A stretch of 64,000 nucleotides of DNA, from contig NZ_JABXYK010000004.1 of the NCBI RefSeq assembly GCF_013378445.1, forward strand, positions 1 through 64,000, in the 5' to 3' direction. This document shows, piece after piece, positions 63,728 through 64,000 of this stretch. Below the pieces are notes generated by a model, which worked only from the letters and a program-made list of their open reading frames with translations, did not search any database and was not told the DNA's origin. Position 1 is the first letter of the stretch; each line of letters opens with the position of its first letter. The position numbers were made by a program, and so were the translations under genes. Source of the stretch: Mycoplana rhizolycopersici (GTDB lineage: Bacteria; Pseudomonadota; Alphaproteobacteria; Rhizobiales; Rhizobiaceae).

Positions 63728-64000
63728 ATGGCGGAGATCGAGGAAGGGGACATCATCCTCAAGCTGGACGACGTGACGAAGGTCTATTCCGGTATCGTCG
63801 CCGTCAAGCATGCAAACCTTGCCCTGCGGCGCGGCGCCGTCAACGTGCTGGTCGGCGAGAACGGCGCGGGCAAGTCGACGCTGATGCGCATGATCGCAGG
63901 CGTGGAGAAGCCTTCGCTCGGCCGCATCCTGCTGGACGGCAAGGAGGTCGAGTTCAATTCGCCGGCCGATGCGCAGAAACACGGCATCGGCATGGTGTTC
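63728..64000 (+). CDS. Ribose-type ABC transporter ATPase (3' end outside window)
   Basis: First 91 residues of an RbsA/XylG-type tandem ATPase. ATG 63728 (MAEIEEGDIILKLDDVTKVY) is followed by Walker A GENGAGKSTLMRMIAG and the sugar-ATPase phrase QKHGIGMVF at the edge. Permease genes should follow outside the window. Confidence 0.9.
   Translation, partial: MAEIEEGDIILKLDDVTKVYSGIVAVKHANLALRRGAVNVLVGENGAGKSTLMRMIAGVEKPSLGRILLDGKEVEFNSPADAQKHGIGMVF

Overview
The window looks like a secondary replicon (plasmid, megaplasmid or chromid) of a Rhizobiaceae-type alphaproteobacterium (Sinorhizobium/Ensifer, Rhizobium or Shinella kind). Evidence: a RepA/RepC replication unit of the repABC family with its antisense RNA, a dctA/dctBD cluster with sigma-54 control, many solute-binding-protein ABC transporters, LysR/GntR/TetR regulators, and GC-rich densely packed genes with many 4-bp ATGA overlaps. 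No rRNA, tRNA, CRISPR array or recognisable transposase was seen. The species is not identified.

Layout. 1-4478 (minus): chemotaxis operon STAS-cheY-cheA-cheW-mcp, running off the left edge. 4942-10844 (minus): ureohydrolase (agmatinase family), polyamine-type ABC transporter and a nitrilase-superfamily amidohydrolase, with a divergent LysR gene and an aminotransferase at 11027-13246. 13380-13838: MarR regulator. 14132-16994: repA, antisense ctRNA, repC, with no repB and no recognisable parS. 17021-20699 (minus): MFS transporter, FAD sugar-lactone oxidase and D-threonine-aldolase-like protein, divergent from a TetR gene and a small metal-binding protein. 22155-29409 (minus): NTF2/FAD monooxygenase with a sigma-54 promoter, AcoR-type sigma-54 activator, DUF779 protein, aldehyde dehydrogenase and an AcoR-like regulator lacking the AAA+ domain; a shared palindromic operator precedes the last two. 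29572-36497: alpha/beta hydrolase, FdhF/YdeP-type molybdenum oxidoreductase with a small partner gene, and a prokaryotic Cys-loop-type ion channel overlapping a membrane cache-domain sensor. 36517-42518: AraC regulator and dctA-dctBD. 42635-43537: FMN riboswitch and ribB. 43596-45340: TauE/SafE exporter and a divergent LysR gene.

45590-57419 (plus) is the most unusual part. It is a carbohydrate/polyol-type ABC transporter (binding protein, two permeases, a 68-residue membrane protein, two ATPases). It is followed by a fused ATP-type DhaK-DhaL kinase and then the parts of a PEP-dependent dihydroxyacetone-kinase phosphorelay: DhaL, DhaM-type EIIA, HPr, enzyme I, a small HTH-like protein and a second DhaK.

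57446-64000 is a sugar-acid locus: GntR regulator, RuBisCO-like protein, DUF1537 kinase, ApnO-like oxidoisomerase, then a ribose-type binding protein, a DUF2291 lipoprotein and an ABC ATPase cut by the right edge. The set matches the published D-apionate pathway logic (oxidoisomerase, 3-oxo-isoapionate kinase, RuBisCO-like C-C cleaving enzyme). A shared 14-bp element (ACTCATNATACCAG) before both halves suggests one GntR regulon. The nearby Dha-family kinases could serve the same or a related four-carbon keto-sugar route; this is inference.
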